DNA of 64,000 bases from NCBI RefSeq assembly GCF_017355915.2, contig NZ_JAFEUV020000005.1, positions 248,001 through 312,000 of the forward strand. Direction: 5' to 3'. The translations under genes were made by a program, and so were the position numbers. The notes under the pieces are model-generated. The model did no database searches. It was not told the origin of the DNA and saw only the letters and a program-made list of their open reading frames with translations. The stretch comes from Telluribacter roseus. Lineage in GTDB: Bacteria; Bacteroidota; Bacteroidia; Cytophagales; Spirosomataceae. Positions 35,006 through 45,309 of this stretch are shown here, one piece after another. The first letter of the stretch is position 1; every line of letters begins with the position of its first letter.

Positions 35006-36925
35006 TTATTTTACCTCTTCAAAATTCACGTCGGTTACATTGTCGCTGCTGGTGGCGCCTTCGTTGGCAGCACCGTTAGCGGCTCCATTAGCAGCACCGT
35101 TTGGTGCACCTTCCTGAGGACCAGCGGCGTAGATCTCCTGAGAAGCAGCCTGCCATGCGGCATTCAGTTTCTCCATGGCCGAATCAATACCGGTCAGATC
35201 CTGGCTCTGGTGTGCAGTGCGCAACTCACCAAGGGCACCTTCTATATTAGACTTGCTGCCGGCCGACAGTTTGTCGCCGTACTCTTTCAGCTGCTTCTCA
35301 GTAGAGAAGATCAGCGTATCAGCAGCATTGAGTTTTTCAATTCTTTCACGCTCTGCTTTATCAGCCGCTTCGTTGGCCTTCGCTTCTTCGCGCATACGGG
35401 CGATTTCAGCATCGGTCAGACCGCTGGAAGCCTCGATACGGATCTTCTGCTCTTTACCAGTTCCCTTATCACGGGCTGATACGTTGAGGATACCGTTGGC
35501 GTCTACGTCGAAGGTTACTTCGATCTGAGGGATACCACGTGGTGCTGGCGGAATATCCGACAGGTGGAAACGTCCCAGGGTACGGTTCTGACTGGCCAGA
35601 GGGCGCTCACCTTGCAGTACGTGGATCTCTACGGATGGCTGGTTGTCAGCAGCGGTAGAGAACGTTTCAGTCTTCTTGGATGGGATAGTAGTATTTGCCT
35701 CGATCAGCTTGGTGAATACACCACCCAGTGTTTCGATACCCAATGACAGCGGGATAACGTCAAGCAGAAGTACGTCTTTTACTTCACCGGTTAGTACACC
35801 ACCCTGGATAGCGGCACCCACGGCTACGGCCTCATCAGGGTTAACGCTCTTGGACGGCTTCTTACCGAAGAATTTCTCTACTTCTTCCTGAACCCTTGGT
35901 ATACGGGTAGAACCACCCACCAGAATTACTTCGTCGATATCACCATTGCTCAGTCCGGCGTTTTTCATAGCCCGACGGCAAGGCTCCATCATGCGCTGGA
36001 ACAGCGTGTCGGCCAGTTGCTCAAACTTAGCACGTGAAAGTGTACGTACCAGGTGCTTGGGGATACCATTCACCGGGAAGATGTACGGCAGGTTGATCTC
36101 AGTCTGGGTAGAGCTTGAAACTTCTACCTTAGCTTTCTCGGCAGCTTCTTTCAGACGCTGCAGGGCCATTGGATCCTGAGTCAGGTCTACTCCTTCGTCT
36201 TTTCTGAATTCATCTGCCAGCCAGTTGATGATTACCTGGTCGAAGTCGTCACCACCCAGGTGCGTATCACCGTCGGTAGATTTTACTTCGAATACACCAT
36301 CACCCAATTCCAGAATAGAAATATCAAAAGTACCACCACCCAGGTCAAAGACAGCGATCTTCATATCCTTGTGCTGCTTGTCAAGACCATAGGCCAGAGC
36401 GGCAGCAGTAGGCTCATTAATGATCCGTTTTACATCCAGACCAGCGATCTGACCGGCTTCCTTAGTAGCCTGACGTTCCGCATCGTTGAAGTAAGCAGGT
36501 ACGGTAATAACGGCTTCTTTTACTTCCTGTCCCAGGTAGTCCTCAGCCGTTTGCTTCATCTTCTGCAGGATGAAGGCTGAAATCTCCTGTGGTGTGTACT
36601 GGCGGTCGCCAATACGTACGCGGGGTGTATTGTTAGGGCCTTTTTCAACATCATAGGCCACGGTTTTCATTTCACTGGAAACATCATCATAACGCTTACC
36701 CATAAAGCGCTTGATGGAACTGATAGTGTGCTTAGGGTTGGTAATTGCCTGTCTTTTAGCTGGGGCACCTACCTTACGCTCACCATTTCCATTGTCCATA
36801 AAGGCTACCACAGATGGAGTTGTACGCGCACCCTCGCTGTTAGCGATCACTACGGGTTCATTCCCTTCCATGACAGCTACACAGGAGTTGGTAGTTCCTA
36901 AGTCAATGCCAATAATTTTTCCCAT
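35006..36925 (-). CDS. dnaK: chaperone DnaK (Hsp70)
   Basis: A 639-residue cytosolic Hsp70. The ATPase domain (1-380) has [14 protein letters not shown], the catalytic-loop FDLGGGTFD and VGGSTRIP; the linker [13 protein letters not shown] and the substrate-binding domain follow. The C-terminal tail contains a short NGAA repeat (about 612-624) and ends NFEEVK, a shortened form of the usual EEVD-like end. It folds nascent and stressed proteins with DnaJ and GrpE, neither of which is in the window. No CIRCE operator is seen upstream. It is a single gene with its own terminator. Confidence 0.97.
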   Translation of the reverse strand: MGKIIGIDLGTTNSCVAVMEGNEPVVIANSEGARTTPSVVAFMDNGNGERKVGAPAKRQAITNPKHTISSIKRFMGKRYDDVSSEMKTVAYDVEKGPNNTPRVRIGDRQYTPQEISAFILQKMKQTAEDYLGQEVKEAVITVPAYFNDAERQATKEAGQIAGLDVKRIINEPTAAALAYGLDKQHKDMKIAVFDLGGGTFDISILELGDGVFEVKSTDGDTHLGGDDFDQVIINWLADEFRKDEGVDLTQDPMALQRLKEAAEKAKVEVSSSTQTEINLPYIFPVNGIPKHLVRTLSRAKFEQLADTLFQRMMEPCRRAMKNAGLSNGDIDEVILVGGSTRIPRVQEEVEKFFGKKPSKSVNPDEAVAVGAAIQGGVLTGEVKDVLLLDVIPLSLGIETLGGVFTKLIEANTTIPSKKTETFSTAADNQPSVEIHVLQGERPLASQNRTLGRFHLSDIPPAPRGIPQIEVTFDVDANGILNVSARDKGTGKEQKIRIEASSGLTDAEIARMREEAKANEAADKAERERIEKLNAADTLIFSTEKQLKEYGDKLSAGSKSNIEGALGELRTAHQSQDLTGIDSAMEKLNAAWQAASQEIYAAGPQEGAPNGAANGAANGAANEGATSSDNVTDVNFEEVK

Positions 36926-37250
36926 TGTATATAAGTGTTTATGCTGTTCAATAATATACCTATACTTATCAAAAAGCCCGTACCAATACCGTCAGTATCT
37001 ATCTGCGCTGACAAATTGACATAGCGAATTGCAGGTTTAGCAGCAACCGTATACGTAAGCGACTGGTATAGATCCGAAGAGGCACTGCCCCTGACAGGGT
37101 ACTTGGGCTTAGGTACTGAAGAATGACAGACAACCAGAAGTAGCAGCCTTAGATAAGTACTATTGTGATGGATGAACGGTGAATTGGTTTAGGATCAGGC
37201 TACTAGAGGTGGATGGGCCTGGATGCTACCGTAGCAGGTGAGCTTAAAAC
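36926..37250. other. intergenic region upstream of dnaK
   Basis: About 325 bases. It must carry the minus-strand dnaK promoter; TCAATTTG (minus, around 37008-37015) is a partial -7 match. No CIRCE repeat (TTAGCACTC-N9-GAGTGCTAA) is present, and I see no gene. Confidence 0.4.
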
Positions 37251-37313
37251 AAAGAAAGTACTCCATCATAGCATGTCCAGGCTCAGGACAAGATGACAGA
37301 ATACTTTCTTTTT
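37251..37313. terminator. long interrupted hairpin with T run on both strands
   Basis: The outer arms AAAGAAAGTA (37251-37260) and TACTTTCTTT (37302-37311) are perfect; an inner GTCC/GGAC stem pairs around AGGCTCA. It ends the DUF937-like gene (minus). The 40-base structured insert makes it unusual for a terminator. Confidence 0.5.
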
Positions 37314-37351
37314 TATTGACGCTACTGACAGCCTGTGCAGCTTGGCCAGAC

Positions 37352-37981
37352 TTATTTTCCTCCAAATAAACCACCCAGCAGGCCACCCAGCCCACCGCTG
37401 TTCTGGTTGCCCTCAGACGAATTGGAGTTACCGCCAAACAGACTACCTCCAACGCGCTTCAGGTCGTTCATATCAAGCTTACCGTCAGCCATGGCATAAC
37501 CAATTTCGTTGAAGTTAACGCCTTTACCCTGAGAAGGGGCCGCGCTGGTATTAACACTACCACTACCACCGCCCATTAAGCCTCCCAGGACACTATTGAA
37601 GTCCATGCTTGAATCATTCGGGTTGCTTGTCTTGTTGATCATGCGGCTCATGACCTGCGGGAGTACCGCCGCTACAATACCGTTGGCAATGGCAGGCGAC
37701 AGTCCAAAACGTTGCACGATGTTGGATGTAGCTATCTGAGCGATGGAAGATACAATAGGATTTGACATCATGCTGGTACTACCGCCCTGTACCGTACGGC
37801 CCGAGAGAAGCCCCATGACTCCATCCAGATTGCCTCTTTGTACTTCCTGCTGCATACCTCCCGTGATGGAGCTTGCCACGGTCTGCATTACATCCTTGTT
37901 ATACTTATCGGGAACGGCCGGGTTTTTCACCACGGCATCCTGTGACTGGTCCTGGATCAGGTTGAAAAGTTGATCTAACAT
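37352..37981 (-). CDS. DUF937/YidB-like protein
   Basis: A 209-residue soluble protein. Residues 1-120 are helical (LFNLIQDQSQDAVV, VASSITGGMQQEV, AIANGIVAAVLPQVMSRMI), like the DUF937/YidB fold. The C-terminal half is low-complexity Gly/Ser/Asn (GGLMGGGSGS, GGLGGLLGGLFGGK). Function of the family is unknown. It is preceded on the same strand by rplT, but a terminator (38095-38122) lies between. Confidence 0.6.
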   Translation of the reverse strand: MLDQLFNLIQDQSQDAVVKNPAVPDKYNKDVMQTVASSITGGMQQEVQRGNLDGVMGLLSGRTVQGGSTSMMSNPIVSSIAQIATSNIVQRFGLSPAIANGIVAAVLPQVMSRMINKTSNPNDSSMDFNSVLGGLMGGGSGSVNTSAAPSQGKGVNFNEIGYAMADGKLDMNDLKRVGGSLFGGNSNSSEGNQNSGGLGGLLGGLFGGK

Positions 37982-38094
37982 ACTAGTAGTGTTGGTTTGT
38001 TGGTGACGGCCAGGCTCAGCATAGGGCTGGCTGGCGGACTACTACCAATAACTAACAGGTACTACTATATTGTTATCATTCAGAGGGAAGGAGC

Positions 38095-38122
38095 AAAAAA
38101 AATCCCCACCGAAGTGGGGATT
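38095..38122 (-). terminator. terminator of the thrS-rplT block
   Basis: AATCCCCAC (38101-38109) pairs with GTGGGGATT (38114-38122). The A run at 38095-38102 gives the minus-strand T tract. It lies 8 bases after the rplT stop codon. Confidence 0.8.
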
Positions 38123-38129
38123 TGCTGTT

Positions 38130-38474
38130 TTATTTCACTTTATTGACGATCGCTGTGAAAGCTTCCGGATGATTCATTGCCAGGTCAGCAAGTACTTTCC
38201 GGTTCAGCGTGATGCCTGCGGCATTAAGTTTACCGATGAATGCTGAGTATGACATTCCGTTCTGACGGGTACCGGCGTTGATACGCTGAATCCACAGAGC
38301 ACGGAAGTTACGCTTCTTTTGCTTACGACCGATGTAAGCATACTGCAATCCACGCTCAACGGCGTTTTTCGCTACGGTCCAAACATTCTTACGGCGACCA
38401 AAGTATCCTTTGGCCATTTTCATAATTTTCTTGCGTCTTGCACGTGACGCTACGTGATTTACTGAACGTGGCAT
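38130..38474 (-). CDS. rplT: 50S ribosomal protein L20
   Basis: A 114-residue basic protein starting [18 protein letters not shown], with [28 protein letters not shown] and [14 protein letters not shown], all classic L20. It binds 23S rRNA early in large-subunit assembly. It follows rpmI in the usual order with a 109-base gap. Confidence 0.97.
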   Translation of the reverse strand: MPRSVNHVASRARRKKIMKMAKGYFGRRKNVWTVAKNAVERGLQYAYIGRKQKKRNFRALWIQRINAGTRQNGMSYSAFIGKLNAAGITLNRKVLADLAMNHPEAFTAIVNKVK

Positions 38475-38583
38475 AATATACCTGTTTTTTGACGGTCGGT
38501 GCTCTTTATTAAGTGAGACTTATTTTTGAACCGACAATCGGGTTGAACAAAAAACCAATTATTTAAAAAAAATAAAAGGGGCC

Positions 38584-38781
38584 TTACTTTACGGCCAGAA
38601 GAGCAAGTACGCGACCTTCGTTAGTCTCATCCACCATAGCAGTCTGTACCAGGTTGCGCTTACGCTTGTTGGACTTCTTGGTCAGGATGTGGCTGTGAAA
38701 CGCGTGCTTACGCTTGATTTTACCAGTACCAGTAAGCTTGAAACGCTTCTTGGCGCCGGAATTCGTTTTCATTTTAGGCAT
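38584..38781 (-). CDS. rpmI: 50S ribosomal protein L35
   Basis: A 65-residue, very basic protein: [20 protein letters not shown] and [14 protein letters not shown] are the L35 signature. It lies between infC and rplT as in most bacteria. An attenuator-like hairpin lies in the gap upstream. Confidence 0.96.
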   Translation of the reverse strand: MPKMKTNSGAKKRFKLTGTGKIKRKHAFHSHILTKKSNKRKRNLVQTAMVDETNEGRVLALLAVK

Positions 38782-38839
38782 GATAAAAAACGTCTAAACG
38801 GTTAATAAAAATAAAACAGCCCGCAAAAATACGTATTTA

Positions 38840-38893
38840 TTTATAAAATAAAAAATCGTGAGGCAGAAGCTTTTGAGCTCTGCCACACGATTT
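38840..38893 (-). promoter_or_regulatory. attenuator-like hairpin between infC and rpmI
   Basis: An 8-bp plus 6-bp stem with one mismatch (38853-38860 with 38886-38893; 38862-38867 with 38779-38784 offset, that is 38879-38884). On the minus strand it is followed by a T-rich run (TTTTTTATTTTAT). It would partly stop transcription after infC and so set infC:rpmI-rplT ratios. L20-mediated control is known in other phyla; here it is only a possibility. Confidence 0.5.
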
Positions 38894-38908
38894 AATGGTA
38901 CTTGTATA

Positions 38909-39460
38909 TTATTTGCCTTTGGGGGGGAGCGGAGCCAGAATAACTGTCATACGCTTTCCTTCCAGCTTGGGCTCCATTTCTACTTTACCGTACTCAGTTA
39001 GTTCTGCTGAGAAACGATTTAGCAGGTTTTCGCCACGTTCCTTGAATACAATAGTACGACCTACGAAATGTACATAGGCTTTCACCTTTGAACCCTCTTT
39101 CAAAAAGTTGATGGCATGCTTAACTTTAAACTCAAAGTCGTGGTCGTCAGTATTCGGGCCGAACCGGATTTCCTTGATAACAACTTTCTGGGCCTTGGCC
39201 TTGATTTCCTTTTGCTTCTTCTTCTGCTCGTACTTAAACTTCGAGTAGTCTACCACTTTGCATACCGGAGGGGTAGCAGTGGGAGCAATCTCCACAAGGT
39301 CAAGGTTTTGAGCTTCGGCCATTGATCTTGCCTTATTAATATCAAATACGCCTTGCTCAACGTTATCGCCAACCAGACGAACCTGCTTAGCTGTAATACG
39401 CTCATTAATACGATAAGGCTCTTCAACAACTTTAACTCGACGTGGGGGTCTTAATGCCAT
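38909..39460 (-). CDS. infC: translation initiation factor IF-3
   Basis: A 183-residue protein. N-domain [18 protein letters not shown], linker [19 protein letters not shown]-domain [21 protein letters not shown] and [10 protein letters not shown]. It binds the 30S subunit and proofreads start codons. It starts at a normal ATG (many bacteria use ATT for infC self-control). It follows thrS with a 99-base gap. Confidence 0.97.
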   Translation of the reverse strand: MALRPPRRVKVVEEPYRINERITAKQVRLVGDNVEQGVFDINKARSMAEAQNLDLVEIAPTATPPVCKVVDYSKFKYEQKKKQKEIKAKAQKVVIKEIRFGPNTDDHDFEFKVKHAINFLKEGSKVKAYVHFVGRTIVFKERGENLLNRFSAELTEYGKVEMEPKLEGKRMTVILAPLPPKGK

Positions 39461-39559
39461 ATTTTATGGTTTGGTGAGTACTTTGTTTAGGTGAAAAATC
39501 AGGTTTAACCTATGCTAACTACAAAAATAATGCCTATATAATTGATTACTAACAGAAAA

Positions 39560-41515
39560 TCAAAAAGTTGCTATAATATTTTTAATTTCATTCTGAAAAT
39601 ACGCAGCAAACTCTCCGATTGTCATAGATCCAAGATCACCTTCTCCTTTCCGGCGTACTGATACCCGGCCCTCTGCGGCTTCTTTTTCACCTACAATGAG
39701 CATGTAGGGTACTTTGGTAACTTCGGCATCACGGATCTTACGGCCTATCTTCTCGTCGCGATGATCTACAAATCCGCGGATATCCGTATCCTGTAACTGG
39801 AAGAATACCTCATCGGCGTAGTCGGCGTATTTTTCGGAAATAGGCAAGATGGCGATCTGATCGGGAGACAGCCACAGCGGGAACTGCCCGGCGGTGTTTT
39901 CGATCAGGATAGCAATGAAACGCTCCATGGACCCAAAAGGTGCCCGGTGAATCATAACGGGACGGTATTTCTGGTTGTCGGAGCCTACGTACTCGAGGTT
40001 GAAGCGCTGCGGAAGCTGGTAGTCTACCTGAATGGTACCCAGCTGCCACTTACGGCCCAGCGCATCGCGTACCATGAAGTCCAGCTTGGGACCGTAGAAG
40101 GCGGCTTCGCCCAACTCGGTAACGGTAGATAAGCCACGCTCAGCCGACGCTTCAATGATGGCCTGCTCGGCTTTGTCCCAGTCTTCGTCTTTACCGATGT
40201 ACTTCTGCTTGTTCTCAGGGTCACGCAGGGAGATCTGGGCGCTGTAGTCGTTAAAGCCCAGGCTGCGGAATACGTACAGTACCAGATCAATTACCCGGAT
40301 AAACTCTTCCTTCACCTGATCGGGACGGCAAAAGATATGGGCATCGTCCTGCGTAAAGCCACGTACACGCGTCAGACCATGCAGCTCCCCACTTTGTTCG
40401 TAGCGGTATACAGTACCAAACTCAGCCAACCGCAGTGGAAGGTCGCGGTAGGAGCGGGGCTTGGTCTTGTAGATCTCACAGTGGTGAGGACAGTTCATGG
40501 GTTTGAGCATGTACTCCTCATCCGCATCGGGAGTCCGGATGGGCTGGAACGAATCCTTGCCATACTTCTCCCAGTGACCGGAGGTTTCATACAGAGCTTT
40601 GCTGCCGATGTGAGGAGTCACTACGGGCAGGTACCCGGCCCGCAGCTGTGCCTTGCGCAGGAAGCTTTCCAGACGCTCACGCAGCATGGCGCCCTTGGGC
40701 AGCCACAGGGGCAGTCCCTGGCCTACTTTCTCGGAGAAGGCAAATAGCTCGAGCTCCTTACCCAGCCGGCGGTGGTCACGCTTCTTGGCTTCTTCGATCA
40801 GTGTGATGTACTCTTCCAGCTCTTTCTGCTTTGGAAACGTAACCCCGTAGATGCGGGTTAGCATTTTGTTCTCCTGGTTGTTGCGCCAGTATGCTCCCGC
40901 TACGTTAGTGATCTTCGCGGCTTTGATAAAGCTGGTACCCGGTATATGAGGTCCGCGGCAGAGATCAGTAAAGCTACCCTGGGTATAGAGGGTAATGGAG
41001 CCATCCTCCAGACCGTCGATCAGTTCAAGTTTGTACTCATCGCCCTTCTCGGTAAAAAAGTTGATGGCATCAGACTTACTTATCGGCTTACGTATGTACT
41101 CGTTCTTCTGACGGGCCAGTTCCAGCATCTTGGCTTCGATCTTAGGAAAGTCTTCCTGTGAGATAGAGTGTTCGCCAAGATCTACATCGTAGTAAAATCC
41201 TTTTTCGATGGAGGGACCGGTTCCGAACTTAACACCCGGATACAGCGCTTCCAGCGCTTCGGCCAGCAGGTGAGCCGATGAATGCCAGAACGTAGACTTG
41301 CCTTCATCGTCATTCCATGTAAGCAGCTTGATCTCAGCATCGGATTCAATGGGGCGCGTAGCATCCCACACTTCACCATTTACTTTGGTCGCCAGTACAT
41401 TTCGAGCTAGTCCTTCGCTGATGCTCAGCGCTATATCCAGACCGGTTGCCCCTTTTGGATATTCGCGCACACTACCATCGGGCAGCGTGATGTTAATATT
41501 CGATGAATCGTTCAT
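39560..41515 (-). CDS. thrS: threonyl-tRNA synthetase
   Basis: The protein has 651 residues. N-terminal TGS domain (1-65), editing domain with the [11 protein letters not shown] metal motif (about 79), class II catalytic core with [10 protein letters not shown] (zinc Cys/His), [25 protein letters not shown] and [11 protein letters not shown], and a C-terminal anticodon-binding domain (from about 550). Length is standard. It charges tRNA-Thr and lies upstream of infC, rpmI and rplT as usual. A TPR lipoprotein gene ends 27 bases before it on the same strand. Confidence 0.97.
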   Translation of the reverse strand: MNDSSNINITLPDGSVREYPKGATGLDIALSISEGLARNVLATKVNGEVWDATRPIESDAEIKLLTWNDDEGKSTFWHSSAHLLAEALEALYPGVKFGTGPSIEKGFYYDVDLGEHSISQEDFPKIEAKMLELARQKNEYIRKPISKSDAINFFTEKGDEYKLELIDGLEDGSITLYTQGSFTDLCRGPHIPGTSFIKAAKITNVAGAYWRNNQENKMLTRIYGVTFPKQKELEEYITLIEEAKKRDHRRLGKELELFAFSEKVGQGLPLWLPKGAMLRERLESFLRKAQLRAGYLPVVTPHIGSKALYETSGHWEKYGKDSFQPIRTPDADEEYMLKPMNCPHHCEIYKTKPRSYRDLPLRLAEFGTVYRYEQSGELHGLTRVRGFTQDDAHIFCRPDQVKEEFIRVIDLVLYVFRSLGFNDYSAQISLRDPENKQKYIGKDEDWDKAEQAIIEASAERGLSTVTELGEAAFYGPKLDFMVRDALGRKWQLGTIQVDYQLPQRFNLEYVGSDNQKYRPVMIHRAPFGSMERFIAILIENTAGQFPLWLSPDQIAILPISEKYADYADEVFFQLQDTDIRGFVDHRDEKIGRKIRDAEVTKVPYMLIVGEKEAAEGRVSVRRKGEGDLGSMTIGEFAAYFQNEIKNIIATF

Positions 41516-41542
41516 TCAAGAAATGCTATTAATCGGAATGTA

Positions 41543-42760
41543 TTATTTAATAATGATTTTTCGGCTTGAGTCAGTTCCCATGTTAATGGAGCTGCGTGGC
41601 TGAATAGTACTGATTTTTACGCGGGTCGTATCCAGTAATCGTGTCGGCTCCGAGCTTACCTGCCGGTCAGAATTCGATGAAGGGGTAGGTACATAGGCCC
41701 CGGCCTCTCTTCGCTGGATGCGCCAGATACCCGCACTGGCCAGCGTATGGCCCGGGGTGAACTGCGATTCTACGGTATAGTGCTCCGCAGCTTTATCATG
41801 GAAGCCCAGTCGCTCGTAGGTCAGTCCGACGAGGTAGTTGATCTCGGGAAAATCCGGCCGGTCCTTAAGTACTTTCAGGTACGCATTGAGCGCTGGCTGA
41901 TACAGCTTAAACTTGGTATTGATGTTTCCGATCTGGTAGTAGGCATCCGTTAGTCCTGGGTTCTGAGCCACGGCGTTCCGGTAGCTGATCAGGGCGCTGT
42001 CCAGCTGGCTGGTAGCCAGGTAGATCTGCCCCCTTTCAAAATGCAGTTCAGGATCCTTGGGGTACCTCTTCAAGGCCAGGTTATTGTAGTACAGGGCGTT
42101 CTGATGGTCACCCAGCGAGTTCAGTATCCGGGTATTTTGCTGGTAAGCTCTGAGCAGGCGGGGGTTCAGGGTCAGGGCCTGCTTAAAGCTCGAAATACTG
42201 GTGAGTGAGTCACCCATCCGGCTTTGCAGCATCCCCTTCACATAGTACGCGCTACCGTCGTAGGGCGACATCTGCAGGGAGCGGTTGAGGTAACGCTGCG
42301 CGTCCCGGTACCGGTTTTTCTCCTGTAGGATATCCGCCATCAGGATGTACAGCTCGGAGTTGTCCTGCTGGAGTGCTTCAGCACGCTGTGCATCTTCCAG
42401 AGCCGCATCCAGTTTGTTCAGCTCCCGGTTGATCTGTCCGCGTAGCAGATAGTACTCGCCTACGTTATCCTTATAATCAATGGCTTCATTGATATCATTA
42501 AGAGCCAGGTTATACTCTTCCTGTCCGAAGTAGATACGCGCCCGCTTAAAATAATTAGCGTCCAGGTCGATCTGGCGTCTGATGTTATTAGTAAGTGCTT
42601 CCAGGGCATCCTTGTTCCACTCCGACTTGAGCTTGGCGGTAGGGGTAGGAGGTATGCGCGTAGCATTTCGGGCATCACTTTGACACGAAGCCAGAAAGCC
42701 TATAGCAACGCAGGCGGTAAGTACTAACACAGAGCTGAATGCGGACCTACTTCCCTTCAT
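41543..42760 (-). CDS. TPR-repeat lipoprotein
   Basis: The protein has 405 residues from MKGSRSAFSSVLV; an ATG 8 codons earlier (42784) is possible but would precede the signal unnaturally. The lipobox FLASC puts the lipid Cys at about 26. About eight TPR units fill 75-340 (YNLALNDINEAIDYKDNV, AYYVKGMLQSRMGDSLTSI, HFERGQIYLATSQLDSAL). The C-terminus is polar and Ser/Thr rich. It is probably an envelope assembly scaffold. It sits between an rRNA methyltransferase gene and thrS on one strand. Confidence 0.75.
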   Translation of the reverse strand: MKGSRSAFSSVLVLTACVAIGFLASCQSDARNATRIPPTPTAKLKSEWNKDALEALTNNIRRQIDLDANYFKRARIYFGQEEYNLALNDINEAIDYKDNVGEYYLLRGQINRELNKLDAALEDAQRAEALQQDNSELYILMADILQEKNRYRDAQRYLNRSLQMSPYDGSAYYVKGMLQSRMGDSLTSISSFKQALTLNPRLLRAYQQNTRILNSLGDHQNALYYNNLALKRYPKDPELHFERGQIYLATSQLDSALISYRNAVAQNPGLTDAYYQIGNINTKFKLYQPALNAYLKVLKDRPDFPEINYLVGLTYERLGFHDKAAEHYTVESQFTPGHTLASAGIWRIQRREAGAYVPTPSSNSDRQVSSEPTRLLDTTRVKISTIQPRSSINMGTDSSRKIIIK

Positions 42761-42833
42761 ACCCGAGCAATAAATAAGTTTCAAAAATTAGTCAGCTTTT
42801 TATTACTGCAAAGTTGAGGAATTAAGATGTATT

Positions 42834-43721
42834 TTACACGGATAGGTCCGAAAAACGGGAAAAAACTCCCAGCGGCAGCTTTTTGTCAAAAGAGTCCTGC
42901 AGGTAAAGCTCCCCAAACTCGTGGTTAGGTACCTTCCCAAAATGCGCCCGGACCAGGTTCTCGATGATCAGTGCCGAGAAGCCCAGTGAGTACAGGTTGA
43001 TGATAAAGAAGTAGTTCTCTTTCTCCAGGAGCTGGGCACACAGTCCGAGCATCTCGTTAATGTGCTCTTCGAGCAGCCATTTTTCACCGTCCGGTCCGCG
43101 TCCGTAGGCCGGTGGGTCCAGGATGAGGCCGTGGTAGCGCTTGCCCCTGCGGACTTCCCGCTTCACAAACTTCATGGCGTCCTCTACCACCCATCGGATA
43201 TTGTCGAGGCTGCTGAGTTCCATATTCTCCCGCGACCAGCTGATCACCTGCTTTACCGCATCCACGTGCGTAACATCGGCTCCGGCCGCCCGGGCCGCCA
43301 GGGAGGCGCCACCGGTATAGGCAAATAGATTAAGAACATTGGGCTTCTGGACCGGCATAAGCGAGAGCTTCTCCGTCAGGTAGTCCCAGTTGGTAGCCTG
43401 CTCGGGGAAAAGCCCCACGTGCTTGAAGGAGGATAGCGCCAGCTTGGTACGCAGGTGTAGCCTGCCCGTACGGTACTGGAACACCCAGCGCTCGGGCATG
43501 TCTCCTTTGGTCAGCCACTGGCCTTTTTCCTGCGAACCTTTGTCCCGCTTAAACACAGCATCGGAGCGCTTGTTCCACTCCTGCTCTGATAACGACTTAT
43601 CCCAAACCGCCTGCGGTTCGGGACGAGTCAGGGTATAGGGGCCAAAGCGTTCGAGCTTTTCAAAGCCTCCGGTATCGATTAGTTCGTAGTCGGTATGTTG
43701 GGTGGGGGTAAGTAGTAGCAC
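42834..43721 (-). CDS. RlmI-like SAM-dependent methyltransferase
   Basis: A 295-residue class I methyltransferase. The SAM loop NLFAYTGGASLAA lies at about 127, the acidic VTHVDAVKQV strand follows, and LDPPAYGRGPDG (about 205) is the motif of the RlmI/RlmK (rRNA m5C/m7G) group. The PUA domain usual for RlmI is absent; the N-terminus instead has a short strand region. It probably methylates RNA in the cytosol; the target base is not known. It starts 6 bases after the end of the exported unknown gene upstream. Confidence 0.75.
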   Translation of the reverse strand: MLLLTPTQHTDYELIDTGGFEKLERFGPYTLTRPEPQAVWDKSLSEQEWNKRSDAVFKRDKGSQEKGQWLTKGDMPERWVFQYRTGRLHLRTKLALSSFKHVGLFPEQATNWDYLTEKLSLMPVQKPNVLNLFAYTGGASLAARAAGADVTHVDAVKQVISWSRENMELSSLDNIRWVVEDAMKFVKREVRRGKRYHGLILDPPAYGRGPDGEKWLLEEHINEMLGLCAQLLEKENYFFIINLYSLGFSALIIENLVRAHFGKVPNHEFGELYLQDSFDKKLPLGVFSRFSDLSV

Positions 43722-43727
43722 CAGGTA

Positions 43728-45305
43728 TTAGAATGAGATTTTACTTAGATAAAAAACGTTGCGGCGTCCGCGGCTCTGTACGTCACCGGCTGAAGCGTTA
43801 ACAATACGCTGCTCACCCCAGGCCAGGTAGTAGTTGCCGTACCAGTGGTTGATGTCGTCGGTACTGGTTTTGCGTACCTTGTCGCCTTCCATGCTGGTGG
43901 CCAGCGCCACCTGACGATCCCCGTCCACGACGGATTCGCCTTTGATAATTTTGCTCCGGATAGCACCATCGTGAGAGTAAACCAGCTGGGTACGTCCGTT
44001 GGGAGTTACCTGCAGGTTTATTTTTTCACGCAGTTCCATGCTCTTAACCCCATCGAAGTTGATACTGTTATCCCACATCAGGTTTCCGTCTTTGCTGATA
44101 CCGGCTACTATCGCATGGGTGTACACAAAGCCATTGAACACCTGGTTGCTGTAAGTGCCCCGAGGGCCATACATCGGATTCCAGAGCCAGGGGTTGTACA
44201 GGCCATAGCCAAAGGGTGAGCCGTACATCATGGGATTGCCCCAGAAGGAGCTCATCCCGTACATGCCGGGGTTCTGGGTGCGGTACTCGGGATAAAATAC
44301 CTCCGAAACCAGGATGTACTGGTTGTCCTTCTGTACAATATCGTGTACCAGCAGGCGGTAGTTCAGCTTCAGGTCGCCCCCGCTTTCTTTCTTCTTGCGG
44401 ATCCGGCGCTCCATCTTCTCCTGCTGCCTTTCGTTCATGAAGTTGAAGAAGTTGTCGAAGTCCGTAAAGCTGTGGTACTGGGTGTATTTGACTTCATCGT
44501 CCACGATCTTACTGATAAAGAGACCCTGAGAAGCCGCGTTGTTCGTGGTTTGCATGTTGCGGTACCCGTAGGTGCCTATCAAAAGTTTGACCGAATCGTT
44601 AAGTACCTGCAGGCGGCCATTGAGCAACGAGTACTCGTCCTTGGGATCTACCATTACCTGCGAGTCCAGTTGACCCCTCTCGTCGTAGGAGCGGGCCACT
44701 ATTTTAATCTGCTTTCCTTTCTTAACGGCAAAGCTCACGTTGACCAGGCGGTGCGTGGTATCAATCTCGATGGACTGGATGGCATTGGAGCCCCGGATGG
44801 CCGAAGGCAGCACCTTGGTCTGCAGGTTGAGGAGGTTGGTATGGATCAGTATGGGCTCTTCTTTGACCATACCTGCCATAAACACCGAGTTACCCAGGGT
44901 CTTGAAATCCGTGATCTGGAAACGATCCAAGGTATTGATGGTAAATGTCTCGACAAATCCGGGACCTATATTGACCTTTACAATCTGGTAAATATTGCTT
45001 CGGAACCGGCTGAACAGCAGGAAAGCCGCCTGCCCGTCGTAGGTGGATGACACTAGGTCAAGATTGGCTTCGATGGTACCATCAATGGACCACACGCGGT
45101 CCAGATTCACATCAAACTTTTGGACATTGTAGGTACTGCGCGTAGGCTTGGATACCAGCAGGACGCCCTTTTCCCCCAGCGGAATCGTCTGATAGGCTTC
45201 ACTGCCGACTGGTACGGGCAGTTCAACACGTTTGACGTCTTGCGAATAGAGGGGGGAGTGGAAGAGTGTAACGGTAAATAGCAGGAGGAATGCTGACTTC
45301 AGCAT
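43728..45305 (-). CDS. exported protein of unknown function
   Basis: The protein has 525 residues from MLKSAFLLLFTVTLF. An upstream ATG (45323) would overlap the EVE gene by 14 bases, so the inner start, 4 bases after that gene's stop, is preferred. A signal peptide ends near SPLYSQ. The body is beta-rich, like a propeller-type repeat (LVSKPTRSTYNVQKFDVNL, LDRFQITDFKTLGNSVFMAG). Residues about 370-410 are rich in Gly, Met, Tyr, Pro and Trp (MYGSPFGYGLYNPWLWNP), an unusual low-complexity insert. No family is named. Probably periplasmic. Confidence 0.6.
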   Translation of the reverse strand: MLKSAFLLLFTVTLFHSPLYSQDVKRVELPVPVGSEAYQTIPLGEKGVLLVSKPTRSTYNVQKFDVNLDRVWSIDGTIEANLDLVSSTYDGQAAFLLFSRFRSNIYQIVKVNIGPGFVETFTINTLDRFQITDFKTLGNSVFMAGMVKEEPILIHTNLLNLQTKVLPSAIRGSNAIQSIEIDTTHRLVNVSFAVKKGKQIKIVARSYDERGQLDSQVMVDPKDEYSLLNGRLQVLNDSVKLLIGTYGYRNMQTTNNAASQGLFISKIVDDEVKYTQYHSFTDFDNFFNFMNERQQEKMERRIRKKKESGGDLKLNYRLLVHDIVQKDNQYILVSEVFYPEYRTQNPGMYGMSSFWGNPMMYGSPFGYGLYNPWLWNPMYGPRGTYSNQVFNGFVYTHAIVAGISKDGNLMWDNSINFDGVKSMELREKINLQVTPNGRTQLVYSHDGAIRSKIIKGESVVDGDRQVALATSMEGDKVRKTSTDDINHWYGNYYLAWGEQRIVNASAGDVQSRGRRNVFYLSKISF

Positions 45306-45309
45306 TGCA

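Noticed and set aside
35055-35110. NGAA repeats near the dnaK 3' end as a mobile or CRISPR-like repeat
   Set aside because: It is a short in-frame coding repeat in the flexible DnaK tail, which is commonly low complexity.
36926-37060. CIRCE/HrcA operator upstream of dnaK
   Set aside because: No TTAGCACTC-N9-GAGTGCTAA or close variant; only short direct TGACA repeats are present.
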